A stretch of DNA of 64,000 bases from MFD04580-c1 sp963702995 (lineage in GTDB: Bacteria > Planctomycetota > Phycisphaerae > Tepidisphaerales > Tepidisphaeraceae), in assembly GCA_963702995.1 (NCBI GenBank), contig OY969783.1, forward strand, positions 5,642,001 through 5,706,000, in the 5' to 3' direction. The position numbers and the translations under genes are program-made. A model generated the notes under the pieces. It had not been told where the DNA came from, made no database searches, and saw only the letters and a list, made by a program, of their open reading frames with translations. Positions 28,988-37,046 of this stretch are shown piece after piece. Position 1 is the first letter of the stretch; each line of letters starts with the position of its first letter.

Positions 28988-29275
28988 ATGCGTGGCGATA
29001 GCCTGTTACCGATCCTTAAACGGCTGATCGACCCTGAGCAGGGAAGTCTCCCTCCCTCGGCGGCGGAAGCGATCCTGAAGCTTGAGTTCCCGGACGCCGA
29101 TCGAGCCCGCACCGCCGAGTTGGCGATCCGGTCCAACCGGGGCACCCTCACCCCGCCTGACGCGGATGAATACGACGACTACATTTTAGCCGCCGACGTT
29201 CTTTCCATTTGGAAGTTCAAAGCCCGCATTTCTCTCAACCCTCGTCCTGTGGCAGAGCCCGGCCTTCACATTTAG
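28988..29275 (+). CDS. Small planctomycete-type hypothetical protein
   Basis: 95 aa. The pattern PPSAAEAILKLEFPDADRAR, then AELAIRSNRGTLTPPDADEY, then YDDYILAADVLSIWKFKARI resembles a short protein family I know from planctomycete genomes (LTPxExxEYExYVxxxDLLSxLQxKAR), where it often accompanies an HNH nuclease gene. No nuclease follows here. It ends overlapping the stop of the convergent hydrolase gene by 3-4 bases. Function unknown; family link from memory of the pattern, not a search. Confidence 0.6.
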   Translation: MRGDSLLPILKRLIDPEQGSLPPSAAEAILKLEFPDADRARTAELAIRSNRGTLTPPDADEYDDYILAADVLSIWKFKARISLNPRPVAEPGLHI

Positions 29276-30987
29276 TCATTCGACGGCCCGATCGTGATGG
29301 TCCCTTTCCGGGTTGTCGGAGCGGTCGCGGGCCGAGGGAGTGTCATCGCCCGCGTAGTGGACGGCCGCGTGGTGGACGGCCGGGTCGCGGGCGGGACGAT
29401 GTCAATATCGACCACCCCCGTGAAATACCGCCAGCCGCGGCCGAGGAAGACCTGGTCCTTGAGCATCTCATCGATGCTCGGCTTCACCAGCGCCTCAAAT
29501 CGCGTCTTCTTATTGACCACGACCGCTACGGGCTCGCGGAAATCCACCATCTCATCGTTCAGGTAGACCCGAAACGTCCCGACGTTGTCAAGCGTCAGCT
29601 CGATCCGGTTATGCTTCCGTGATGCCTGGGCCGTGAACGTGTTCTCGTAGACGACCATGTTCCCCGAGCCGCGGCGGAACAGGACCCGGTGCTCGGGCCC
29701 TGTCGTCACCTCCTGGTAGACCTGAAGCCAGTCAACCCGGTTGAAGATCGTGTCGGGGCGGTTCGACTGGATCGTGACTTCGGTCGGGTATAGCGGGCGC
29801 ACCCGGGCGCGCATCTTATCGTAAAGCCGCGCGACGATGGCGTCCGTCGGGGCGTGGCCGACGCCCTTGGTCTCCTCATACTCAACGTCGAGCTTCTGTG
29901 CCCGCAGCGCACGAACGATCGACCGCGACGTGTCCACCGGGATCACTTGGTCATCAACGTCATGCCAGGCGACCGGGAGCACGTTCCGCATGTTCGTCAG
30001 CCGCAGCCGCTGCCAGTCCTGGCTCGCCCCGCCGGCTAATGCGTTGAAGGCGGCGAAGTACGTCGGGTAGTGCAGCCCAAGGTTCCATGCCGCGTGGGCG
30101 GCCATCGAATGGCCGATCAGGTAGACGCGGGCCGGGTCGATGTTGACGCGGCCGGCAACGTGCAGCATCGGCTGGATGACGCTGTTCATCCCCGTATAGC
30201 TGGGGCCGTAAAGCTCGTCGAGGTTCAGCAGGGGCATCAGCGTCACCGCGTCCGGGTGGGCCGCCAACTCCTGCTCCAGCCAGGTGCGATAGATCTTGAT
30301 GACGTCATCGGCGGTCGGGCGCGGCTCGGTCAGAAAGGCGTTGGCGGCCGGCAGCTTCAGCACCAGCGGGCAGGCGATCGCCCGGTCATACGTTTTCGGG
30401 ACGGCAAAGAAGTATCGAACGTTGTGCGGGCCGACGCGCTCGTTGACATAGAAGATCGCGCCCCCCTGCAAAGCGGGCCAATGCATGCGCAGTCGCGTGA
30501 TGCGGCCGAGGAGGTTCGCGTCCAGCCCTGTGGCCTCGAGCTTGGCGACGATCGCTTTCCGGTCGGCCGAACGAGACGCCTCGAAATACTCCTCAATGAG
30601 CTGATGGGCCTGATAGAGGCGCGGGGCATCGGCCGGCCGATAGGCGAACCCCAGCTCGTGGTGATACATCTCCTGAAGGGTCACTTCGGGGATCGGCGGC
30701 CAGGTGGGCCGGGTGGCCGGCGGCGCGACGACGGCCATCGGTTCGGGCGGAGGAGCAAACAGGCCGGCGCCCCCGGGCGGCGGAGTGGTCGCGGGCGCCG
30801 CGGGCGTCAAGGGTGACGCCGGCGGCGGCGGAATGGGCACTTCCGGGCCCTTCGGCATTGCCGCGCGGGCGACCATCACGCCAACGAGCAGGACGCCCAC
30901 ACCGACGAGCAGGGCGGCGGCGGCCGCCGTGAGCCGGAACCCCGCCGATCGCCCTGTTGCCTTTTGCACGGCCGCGACGCCTGCCAT
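29272..30987 (-). CDS. Membrane-anchored alpha/beta hydrolase (PHB-depolymerase/esterase-like)
   Basis: 571 aa. One N-terminal TM helix (AAAALLVGVGVLLVGVMVA) is followed by a Pro/Ala-rich linker and a helical segment. The hydrolase domain (about 180-400) has nucleophile Ser in GHSMAAHAAW, an Asp in DDQVIPVD and His in KGVGHAPTD. A C-terminal beta domain (IELTLDNVGTFRVYLND) and a Thr-rich tail with RPSTTRPSTTR repeats complete it. The start ATG 30987 lies after GGAGGG. Probably periplasmic or outer-facing. Domain order resembles planctomycete 'alpha/beta hydrolase-fold' proteins; substrate unknown. Confidence 0.82.
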   Translation of the reverse strand: MAGVAAVQKATGRSAGFRLTAAAAALLVGVGVLLVGVMVARAAMPKGPEVPIPPPPASPLTPAAPATTPPPGGAGLFAPPPEPMAVVAPPATRPTWPPIPEVTLQEMYHHELGFAYRPADAPRLYQAHQLIEEYFEASRSADRKAIVAKLEATGLDANLLGRITRLRMHWPALQGGAIFYVNERVGPHNVRYFFAVPKTYDRAIACPLVLKLPAANAFLTEPRPTADDVIKIYRTWLEQELAAHPDAVTLMPLLNLDELYGPSYTGMNSVIQPMLHVAGRVNIDPARVYLIGHSMAAHAAWNLGLHYPTYFAAFNALAGGASQDWQRLRLTNMRNVLPVAWHDVDDQVIPVDTSRSIVRALRAQKLDVEYEETKGVGHAPTDAIVARLYDKMRARVRPLYPTEVTIQSNRPDTIFNRVDWLQVYQEVTTGPEHRVLFRRGSGNMVVYENTFTAQASRKHNRIELTLDNVGTFRVYLNDEMVDFREPVAVVVNKKTRFEALVKPSIDEMLKDQVFLGRGWRYFTGVVDIDIVPPATRPSTTRPSTTRAMTLPRPATAPTTRKGTITIGPSND

Positions 30988-31139
30988 GATGGAGCCCTCC
31001 GGGCGCACACGATCACGGCCCGCACCGCGCATTCCGACGGTACGCCGTCGATCGCCTGATCCTGCCGGAAACGTCGAACGGCGAGGGGAGGCGGGGCGGA
31101 CACGTCCTTCGCCGGCGGCCGCGAGGCATGATTCGCCGC

Positions 31140-31622
31140 TTATTCTTCGGAAATAGTGACCGATTCCAGCGTATCCCCCTGCTTCACGGCATCGACGACC
31201 TCCTGCCCGGTGCGGACCTGGCCGAAGACCGTGTGCTTGCCGTCGAGCCAGTCGGTCGCGATGTGGGTGATGAAGAACTGGCTGCCGTTGGTGTTCGGGC
31301 CGGCGTTGGCCATTGAGAGCGAGCCGCGCTTGTGCTTGTTCGGGTTGCCCTTGGTCTCGTCGGCGAACTTATAGCCGGGGCCGCCGGTCCCATTGCCCTG
31401 CGGGTCGCCGCCCTGAACCATGAAGTCGGCGATGACGCGGTGAAACTTGGTCCCGTCATAGAACTTGTCGCGCGCGAGGAAGACGAAGTTATTGACGGTG
31501 TTGGGCGCGTCTTTCGGGAACAGATCAACGACGATCGAGCCGCGGGTGGTCTTGAACGTGGCGACGAACTTCTTGGTCGGGTCGATCGACATCGCGGGCG
31601 GTGCGGGGTAACGCGTGGGCAT
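31140..31622 (-). CDS. Peptidyl-prolyl cis-trans isomerase, cyclophilin type
   Basis: 160 aa single-domain cyclophilin that speeds proline isomerisation during folding. Core motifs are FHRVIADFMVQGGDPQGNGT (catalytic Arg and Phe), GSLSMANAGPNTNGSQFF and HTVFGQV. It lacks the Trp-containing insert of eukaryotic forms, as usual in bacteria. ATG 31622 chosen from the family length; no signal peptide, so cytosolic. Upstream on the same strand is the HxxxD acyltransferase-like gene. Confidence 0.93.
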   Translation of the reverse strand: MPTRYPAPPAMSIDPTKKFVATFKTTRGSIVVDLFPKDAPNTVNNFVFLARDKFYDGTKFHRVIADFMVQGGDPQGNGTGGPGYKFADETKGNPNKHKRGSLSMANAGPNTNGSQFFITHIATDWLDGKHTVFGQVRTGQEVVDAVKQGDTLESVTISEE

Positions 31623-31721
31623 TGAAAAAGCTCCGGTTGGTGAAACGTGACGGTCGAGGGGCGATTGTAGCCGCCGCGCGGCGGGTGGGTAGGGCCTGAA
31701 GCGGGCCGGAAGCACGGTTTC

Positions 31722-33000
31722 TTACCGGTCGGCGGTTTCTTCCAGCCGCGTCAGGAAATGCCGCGCCATGTCCGACGCCTGCGACTCGGTCAGCAGCGCC
31801 GGCCGGTACGTCATGCTCACGTGCAGTTGCTCCCCTAGCGTGGTGACGGTGAAGACGACCGGCACCATCGGCCCGGTCGGGCTGACGCGGATGTAGTCCA
31901 GAAGCGGGCCCGGGTGGTAATCGGCCGCCCAGGTGCCGTTCAGGTTTACGTTCGAAACCCCGCCTGCGAGCGGCGTCTCCTTGCGATAGAAGTGATAGAT
32001 TTTGTCTGTCGGGACGAAGCGTCGCGCGGCCACGGCGGCCATCAGCCAGCCGAGGCTCTCCTGCGGGATCCCCTTGCGGCGGTGAACGGCGTTCTGCGCG
32101 GCGACCGATCGGACGAGCCGCGGGAAGCTCCGCAGTTCCGGCGGCCGGCAGACGACTTCGGTGAACCCCAGGTAGAGACCGAACGTCTCTGACAGGTCCG
32201 CCTCGGCGTGCGGCCGGAGATCGACGATCGTCGCAACGGCCAGGTTCGGCCGATTTTCGCGTCGCTGCGACGGCACGTATCGATCGCACGCCTCGGCGAT
32301 CGCGGCGAGGAAGACATCGTTAACCTTCAACCCCTGCGCCCGGCACCGCGCCCCCAGCCGGGCGATCAACCCGGGTTGCGCTTGGGTGAGGAGCACCCGC
32401 ATCGGGTAATCCCGTTCGCCAAGCGTCTTGACCTTGCGGACGTGCCGATAGCGGAGATGGCGGCGGACGACGGAACAGGCCGTCTCCAGGCTCCGGCACC
32501 CTTTGCGGCCGGGCCGAAGAGCCGCCAATACCCCTCGGATGGTTGACGGAACCGGGACGGCCGCGCCCGCGCCGGGTCGAACAGCCGCACGAACCACTCG
32601 CGCAGCAGCAGCCGAACGGCGGCGCTGTCCGCAACCCAGTGCTGATAGGTGAGGCCGAGCGTTGTCGTCCCGTCGGCCGCCTCCAGCATGAACGGCCGGA
32701 AGGGGGGCTCGGCGGCATCATCGAACGGCCGGTTGATCTCGATCGAAAGGTGCTCCGCCAGTTGCGTCCCCGGAGGGAGGACGCGCAACGGGTATCGCAT
32801 CAACTCGCCATTCAGCGTGACGTGCTGGAACCGCGGCCCTTCCACCCGCACCCGCCCCAGCCCGCTCACTTCGACCGCTTCCGCCCAGGCGCTGCCGGCG
32901 CGTTCGGGATCAACCCTTCCGCGGGCCGAAGCGCCTGGGCCGCGTTGTAAGGATGCACCCTCTCCCAGTCGCGGGCCAACCGCTGAAAGACGTTTAATGG
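31722..33000 (-). CDS. HxxxD condensation/acyltransferase-like protein, two frameshifts
   Basis: Member of the CoA-dependent acyltransferase/NRPS-condensation fold. The first part reads PLNVFQRLARDWERVHPYNA. A first frame change near 32935 leads into VDPERAGSAWAEAVEVSG and then TYQHWVADSAA, which holds the HxxxD catalytic motif. A second near 32485 leads into the C-terminal half (VKTLGERDYPMRVLL, GLKVNDVFLAAIAEA, VSNVNLNGTW). Joined, it is about 425 aa. No start codon is evident before 33000, so the 5' end is uncertain. Such stand-alone proteins esterify or condense acyl chains; no carrier protein or synthetase lies next to it. Confidence 0.68.
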
Positions 33001-33066
33001 GACTGAAAACGGCGAGGGCGTTGACAGAGAAGGCTCCCTAAGCGGGTCAACGGCCGCTGCGATCGA

Positions 33067-33147
33067 CTAGATATCGAATCCCGCATGCGGTTGACGGTTG
33101 AACGCGTCGCGGATCTCCAGCGCCTGCCGATACTCAAACGCGGCCAT
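33067..33147 (-). pseudogene. Remnant of a nucleotidyltransferase-type gene start
   Basis: 26 codons from ATG 33147 (FEYRQALEIRDAFNR) that look like the beginning of a small nucleotidyltransferase family common in planctomycetes, then an abrupt different ending and a stop at 33067. It overlaps the stop of the previous small gene by 14 bases, as coupled genes do. Most of the expected protein is missing. The call rests on a short match and is tentative. Confidence 0.35.
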
Positions 33148-33268
33148 ACCCGAGCCAATCCGGAAGGTTGTCCTGACACCATTGCCGGTACTCGCTCATC
33201 GTCTCGAAGCTCCGGTACGGAGCGTCGTCCAGGACAGGCTTGTACGTTCGAATGAACGCGTAACGCAT
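33134..33268 (-). CDS. Small hypothetical protein, upstream partner of the remnant
   Basis: 44 aa: MRYAFIRTYKP, then DDAPYRSFETMSEYRQWCQD, then NLPDWLGYGRV. Its composition is that of a real protein, and a protein of this shape tends to precede the nucleotidyltransferase-type gene. The frame is open 21 codons further upstream, but those residues are Arg/Pro-rich and unlikely. A different frame upstream (MDDPTVDIPADWLAEFEAAA) also looks coding, so an extra frameshift joining the two is possible. Function unknown. Confidence 0.42.
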   Translation of the reverse strand: MRYAFIRTYKPVLDDAPYRSFETMSEYRQWCQDNLPDWLGYGRV

Positions 33269-33604
33269 GCGGACCTCGAGAGGCCGGCGCCGCGGCCTCG
33301 AATTCCGCAAGCCAGTCGGCCGGGATGTCAACGGTCGGATCGTCCATCAAGAACCGAGTATAAGCCGCTCGGCCCAACGGCAAAAGCTGGAGGAATGCAG
33401 GGATGTGACCAACAGCTTCAGCGGGTCGTGTGGCATGCCGCGTCCGGGAGTACGGCGTCGCTTGAGAGAAGCGGCGGCGGCCGATTGAAGAATCCCAGGA
33501 GGGAACTGCGGGTGACGCAAAGCCGACGTGCCGCCGGCGCCCTCACCGGCGGGCCAGTTTGCGAACCGAGAGACCGCCGCTGGGGCGGCGGCAACCCTAC
33601 CAAA
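33269..33604. other. Stretch with little recognisable content
   Basis: Apart from the possible short coding segment on the minus strand from ATG 33347 (MDDPTVDIPADW), I see no gene, repeat or hairpin. Confidence 0.4.
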
Positions 33605-34256
33605 TCACGAGCGTCCTCCGACATCGTTCTCCAGCCTCGATCCGCTCCTCGACTTCGGCAAGAACCGTCCCACGCGGCGCCGGTACTCCGCATAGACCGC
33701 CCCATGAACGCGCAGCAGGTGCCCTTCTTCGCGCACCGACTCCCAGAAGAGCAGCGAGATATGAATTCCGCCGGCCGCCAGCAGAAGCGGGGCGGGGAGC
33801 GCGATCATCGACGCCGCCATCATCGTCGCCGACAGCGCATAGATCGGATGTCGCACGTAAGCGAATGGCCCCGTGGCGATGAGGGGGTTCTTTTCGTTCG
33901 GGTCGATCCCCATTCGCCAGGCGGAGCCCATCTGCCGCCAGCAGGCCGCCGTCGCGGCGAAGCAGACGGCCGCGATCAGGGCGCCTGCCCAGGCGGCCAA
34001 CGGTGACGCGTAGAGAGGGCGCAGCCATCCCGGGGGGCGCGGCAGGAACGCCGAGACAAATAGGTGCGCGACCCAGACGCCAACCGCCGGGCCCGAGCGC
34101 GCGGAGCAGGCGGCCGATCCGTTCCGGCGGGACGACGTTTGCCGCTCTCCCCGTCTTTCGGCGCAGCCGCCGGACCATCCGCATCACGCGCAGCCAATAG
34201 CCGCCGATCACCAGCCCCAGGGCCAGCCAGGCGAGCGTCAACGACGTCGGTTGCAT
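33605..34256 (-). CDS. Isoprenylcysteine carboxyl methyltransferase-like membrane protein (frameshifted)
   Basis: Polytopic membrane methyltransferase of the ICMT/PEMT fold. From ATG 34256: a first TM (LAWLALGLVIGGYWLRV), a basic loop, then, after a frame change near 34088, AVGVWVAHLFVSAFLP, further TMs and the SAM-binding signature GPFAYVRHPIYAL with the following aromatic and acidic residues (FWESVREEGHLL). About 216 aa when joined. Bacterial members methylate lipids or small molecules; no protein prenylation is implied. No operon partner. Confidence 0.75.
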
Positions 34257-34435
34257 GCCGCCTACTGTACGGAAGCGGCGGCCGCCCGGAAGGCTTCGGG
34301 CCGCCCGGTCCCAGCAGGCATTATCGGAACTCACCGGGCCACAGTCGGAGATACGGCTCCGGCTCGATCGTGCCGATGAACAGTGGCGGCCGACCGGTCG
34401 CGGCACTCGACCCTTTTGAAAGGCTGTAAGCCCCC

Positions 34436-34972
34436 ATGAACTGGACCCTCCTGTTCACCTGCCTGCTCATCGCGTTCGCCCGTGTCATGGACATGACGCT
34501 GGACACGATCCGCACCGTCGCGGTCGTCCAGGGTCGGCGGCTTTTCGCGGCCGCCCTGGGGTTCGCCGAGGCGCTGATTTACCTCCTTGCCGTCGCGAAG
34601 GTGCTTCAGAACTTCGACCATTTCGTCTACGCCATCGCCTACGCCGCCGGATTCGCGGCCGGGACCTATCTCGGCATCGTCATTGAGCAGCGGCTGGCGC
34701 TGGGGGAACAGATCGTGTCGATCTTCACCCGCAAGGGGGAACTGATGGCGGTCGGGCTGCGGGCGCTGGGCTATCGCGTGACCGAGTTCGACGGCCGCGG
34801 CCGCGATGGGCGGGTTGCCGCGCTTTACATCGAAATCCCCCGCCGTCAGGCGATGAAGGTCGTCGAAGATGCCCGGCGGGTTGACGACCGCTGCTTCTAC
34901 ATGATCAACGACGTGCGTGTCGCCCGCGGCGGCTCGACCACCACCCCCCGCCCCCTCACGCTGGCAGCATGA
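34436..34972 (+). CDS. UPF0316/DUF2179 membrane protein
   Basis: 178 aa. Three TM helices make up the first about 100 residues (LLFTCLLIAFARVMDMTLDT ... AAGFAAGTYLGIVIEQRLA), with the family's R-x-MDMTLDTIRT pattern. A small cytosolic DUF2179 domain follows (IVSIFTRKGELMAVGLRALG, YIEIPRRQAMKVV, CFYMINDVRVARGG). Matches UPF0316 in length and order. The biochemical role is unknown, though DUF2179 domains are thought to bind small ligands. ATG 34436. Convergent with truB. Confidence 0.88.
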   Translation: MNWTLLFTCLLIAFARVMDMTLDTIRTVAVVQGRRLFAAALGFAEALIYLLAVAKVLQNFDHFVYAIAYAAGFAAGTYLGIVIEQRLALGEQIVSIFTRKGELMAVGLRALGYRVTEFDGRGRDGRVAALYIEIPRRQAMKVVEDARRVDDRCFYMINDVRVARGGSTTTPRPLTLAA

Positions 34973-35081
34973 GGACGCGCATCGCGTGCCGCGCCAGCGC
35001 CTCCCGTCGGCGTCCGAAGTACCCTCGCAACCCGCTCATCGGGCCGGAGCGGCGTCGCGTGCTCACCCGATCGGACGTCCC

Positions 35082-35118
35082 GTAGGGCGGGCAGCGCAGC
35101 GCGCGATGCGTGCCCTAC
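35082..35118. repeat. GTAGGGC...GCCCTAC hairpin at the 3' end of truB
   Basis: A 7-bp perfect outer stem (35082-35088 with 35112-35118) and further inner pairing, with the sequence GCGATGCGTGCCCTAC on the right. It overlaps the truB stop codon and separates convergent genes, so it can serve as a terminator. Its right side matches the palindrome family seen at 41744-41772 and around the IS element (46362-46374). Confidence 0.6.
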
Positions 35119-35843
35119 AAAGCGCCAACGCCGCCGTCGATCGGCAGCAGGTGCGCCGCGATGCCGTCGATCGCGAGCCGCTCCAGGGTGACCGCGCTCG
35201 CGACTTCGTACGCCCCAACCCGCGTTCGCCGAAGCTCGACGAGGTGGCCGCCGGTGTCGAGCGCCTCCCCAAGATCGCGGGCGATGGCCCGGATATACGT
35301 TCCGCGGCCGCAATCGACCCGGATGCGGGCGAGCGGCCATGCGTATTCGATCAGGTCGATCGCATACACTTGAACCGTCCGCGGCGCCAGCTCCACTTCC
35401 TTGCCCGCCCGCGCCAGGGCATACGCGCGGCGGCCGCCGACTTTGAGTGCGCTGTACACCGGCGGGCGCTGCTGAATCGCGCCCACGAATGCTCTCAACG
35501 CGGAAACGATCGCGGCGGCCGATGGGGTCGGCGGCGGCCCGCCATTGCGAGCCACCCATAGTGTGGCGGGGGAATCTGGATCATCGGTGGCGGTTGTCTC
35601 GCCGAGCCGGACAGTCGCCTCATACTGCTTTGGCGAATCCATCAGCCGCTCGCACGCCTTGGTCGCCTTCCCCACCAGCAGCAGAAGAACACCTGTCGCG
35701 AACGGATCGAGGGTGCCGGCGTGGCCGATCTTCGTCCCCTTGGGCAGGAGCCGCTTCACTTTCGACACCACCCGCGCCGACGAGCAGCCGGGTGGCTTAT
35801 CGACGTTCAGGACGCCGGCGAGAGGGGGAGGGGGAGAGTCCAT
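35115..35843 (-). CDS. truB: tRNA pseudouridine(55) synthase TruB
   Basis: Makes pseudouridine 55 in the T-loop of tRNAs. 242 aa. Catalytic Asp46 is in HAGTLDPFATGVL; also GVLNVDKPPGCSS at the N-terminus and the LDTGGHLVELRRTRVG segment. It lacks the C-terminal PUA domain of long TruB proteins, which is common. ATG 35843 gives the family's usual start; the frame extends 75 codons upstream through a tandem repeat and is not coding there. Confidence 0.95.
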   Translation of the reverse strand: MDSPPPPLAGVLNVDKPPGCSSARVVSKVKRLLPKGTKIGHAGTLDPFATGVLLLLVGKATKACERLMDSPKQYEATVRLGETTATDDPDSPATLWVARNGGPPPTPSAAAIVSALRAFVGAIQQRPPVYSALKVGGRRAYALARAGKEVELAPRTVQVYAIDLIEYAWPLARIRVDCGRGTYIRAIARDLGEALDTGGHLVELRRTRVGAYEVASAVTLERLAIDGIAAHLLPIDGGVGAL

Positions 35844-35865
35844 GCGCGGAGGATACGGGGGGCGG

Positions 35866-35923
35866 CGGGAATGCTGAAGGCGGGAATGCTGAAGGCGGAA
35901 GGCTGAATGCTGAATTCTGAATG
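35866..35923. repeat. Short tandem repeats of CGGGAATGCTGAAGG type
   Basis: Two exact tandem copies of the 15-mer CGGGAATGCTGAAGG (35866-35880, 35881-35895), followed by decayed copies built of GAATGCTGAATT/CTGAATG. It lies immediately upstream of truB. Low-complexity GAATGCTGAA/TTCAGCATTC repeats of this kind are dispersed in several bacterial genomes. Confidence 0.7.
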
Positions 35924-36027
35924 GGGAGCGGTCGGAGCGCTCGCGGGGTCCGGCAATTCGCTTCGGGGGTGTGGGAGAAAGGCGCTCTTGTTGAGCAAGT
36001 AGATCACATCCAGTAAATTGCGGGCTG

Positions 36028-36810
36028 GTGACTTTTATGGTCTGGGACAAGCCGGGAATCCTTCGCACATTAAAGAAGCTTCATAAGCAGGGGAAAGACC
36101 TCTCCTACAACGCACTGGCCTCGCAGATGCAGGCGCTGGTGTCGGCGGCCGCGTATCACTTTGGGTCCTATCGAAAGGCGATCGAGAAAGCGGGGATCGA
36201 CTACGCGACCGTTGTCCGGCGGCCGCGCTGGACGAAGGTGTCGATCATCATGCTCATCAAGGCCGCCAAGCGGCGCGGGGAGGATCTGCATTGGTCGGCC
36301 GTCACCAAGCGGCCTGACGATCTGGCGAAGGCGGCTTTCGCCAGCCTCCAGCCGCGGCTGTTCGGGAGTTGGGACCGCGCGCTCCACGCCGCCGGCCTTG
36401 ATGCCGATGATGTCAATCGCTACCGCAAGTGGGACAAAAATCGCGTCGTCTTCGAACTCCGCGGGCGGTGGCGCGACCATGAGCCTTTGAACAGTGGGGC
36501 GATCCAGCGCGAGGACCCCGGCCTCCACGCCGCGGCCGTGCGCCACTTCACCACCTACGACGAGGCGCTGAAAGCCGCCCGCCTCGACCCCGCCCGCGTC
36601 CGCGAGCGTCGAAGCTGGGACAAGGCCGAGGTGATCCGCGAACTCAAGGCGTTGAAGCGTGCCGGCAATCACCTCTCCGACTCGTCCGTCCGCCGCGAAC
36701 AACCGGCCGTCTACGGCGCCGCCGTCCGCATCTTCGGCAGCTTCACGGCCGCCCGAGACGCCTCGGGGATCAAATGGAAACGCGAGCAGCGGACGGCGAA
36801 GGTGCGATGA
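36028..36810 (+). CDS. Protein made of four HNH-associated (homing endonuclease associated) repeats
   Basis: 260 aa consisting almost entirely of four about 62-residue repeats that begin W-D/T-K: VWDKPGILRTLKKL, RWTKVSIIMLIKAA, KWDKNRVVFELRGR, SWDKAEVIRELKAL. Each continues with a Gly, a Leu-Ser/Asn-like turn, a hydrophobic helix and FGSY/FGSW/FTTY/FGSF plus an A-x-x-A-G-hydrophobic end. This is the pattern of the repeat that accompanies HNH and homing endonucleases (Pfam HNH_repeat, from memory), thought to bind DNA. No HNH, GIY-YIG or LAGLIDADG motif is present. GTG 36028 or ATG 36037 starts it; no strong ribosome site. A stand-alone DNA-binding function is inferred. Confidence 0.75.
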   Translation: MTFMVWDKPGILRTLKKLHKQGKDLSYNALASQMQALVSAAAYHFGSYRKAIEKAGIDYATVVRRPRWTKVSIIMLIKAAKRRGEDLHWSAVTKRPDDLAKAAFASLQPRLFGSWDRALHAAGLDADDVNRYRKWDKNRVVFELRGRWRDHEPLNSGAIQREDPGLHAAAVRHFTTYDEALKAARLDPARVRERRSWDKAEVIRELKALKRAGNHLSDSSVRREQPAVYGAAVRIFGSFTAARDASGIKWKREQRTAKVR

Positions 36811-37046
36811 CCTTTCGCCTCGCACCAGGCGGTGGATCAGAATGGCATGGCGATGGCGACCTCGGCTGATGGTGGCGATCGTCCTGCCGAGGGCCTATAT
36901 CGCATTCTGCATAGCCCTCATCGCCGAAGGCGACCGGCATCGGCGAGATCCGAACAACTCGACCCGCGAACACGTGTAGATTCAGAGGTGGGGCATGGCT
37001 CTTTCGACCTGGAGCCAGCGAATTCGCAGATGGAGATTCCGCGCCG

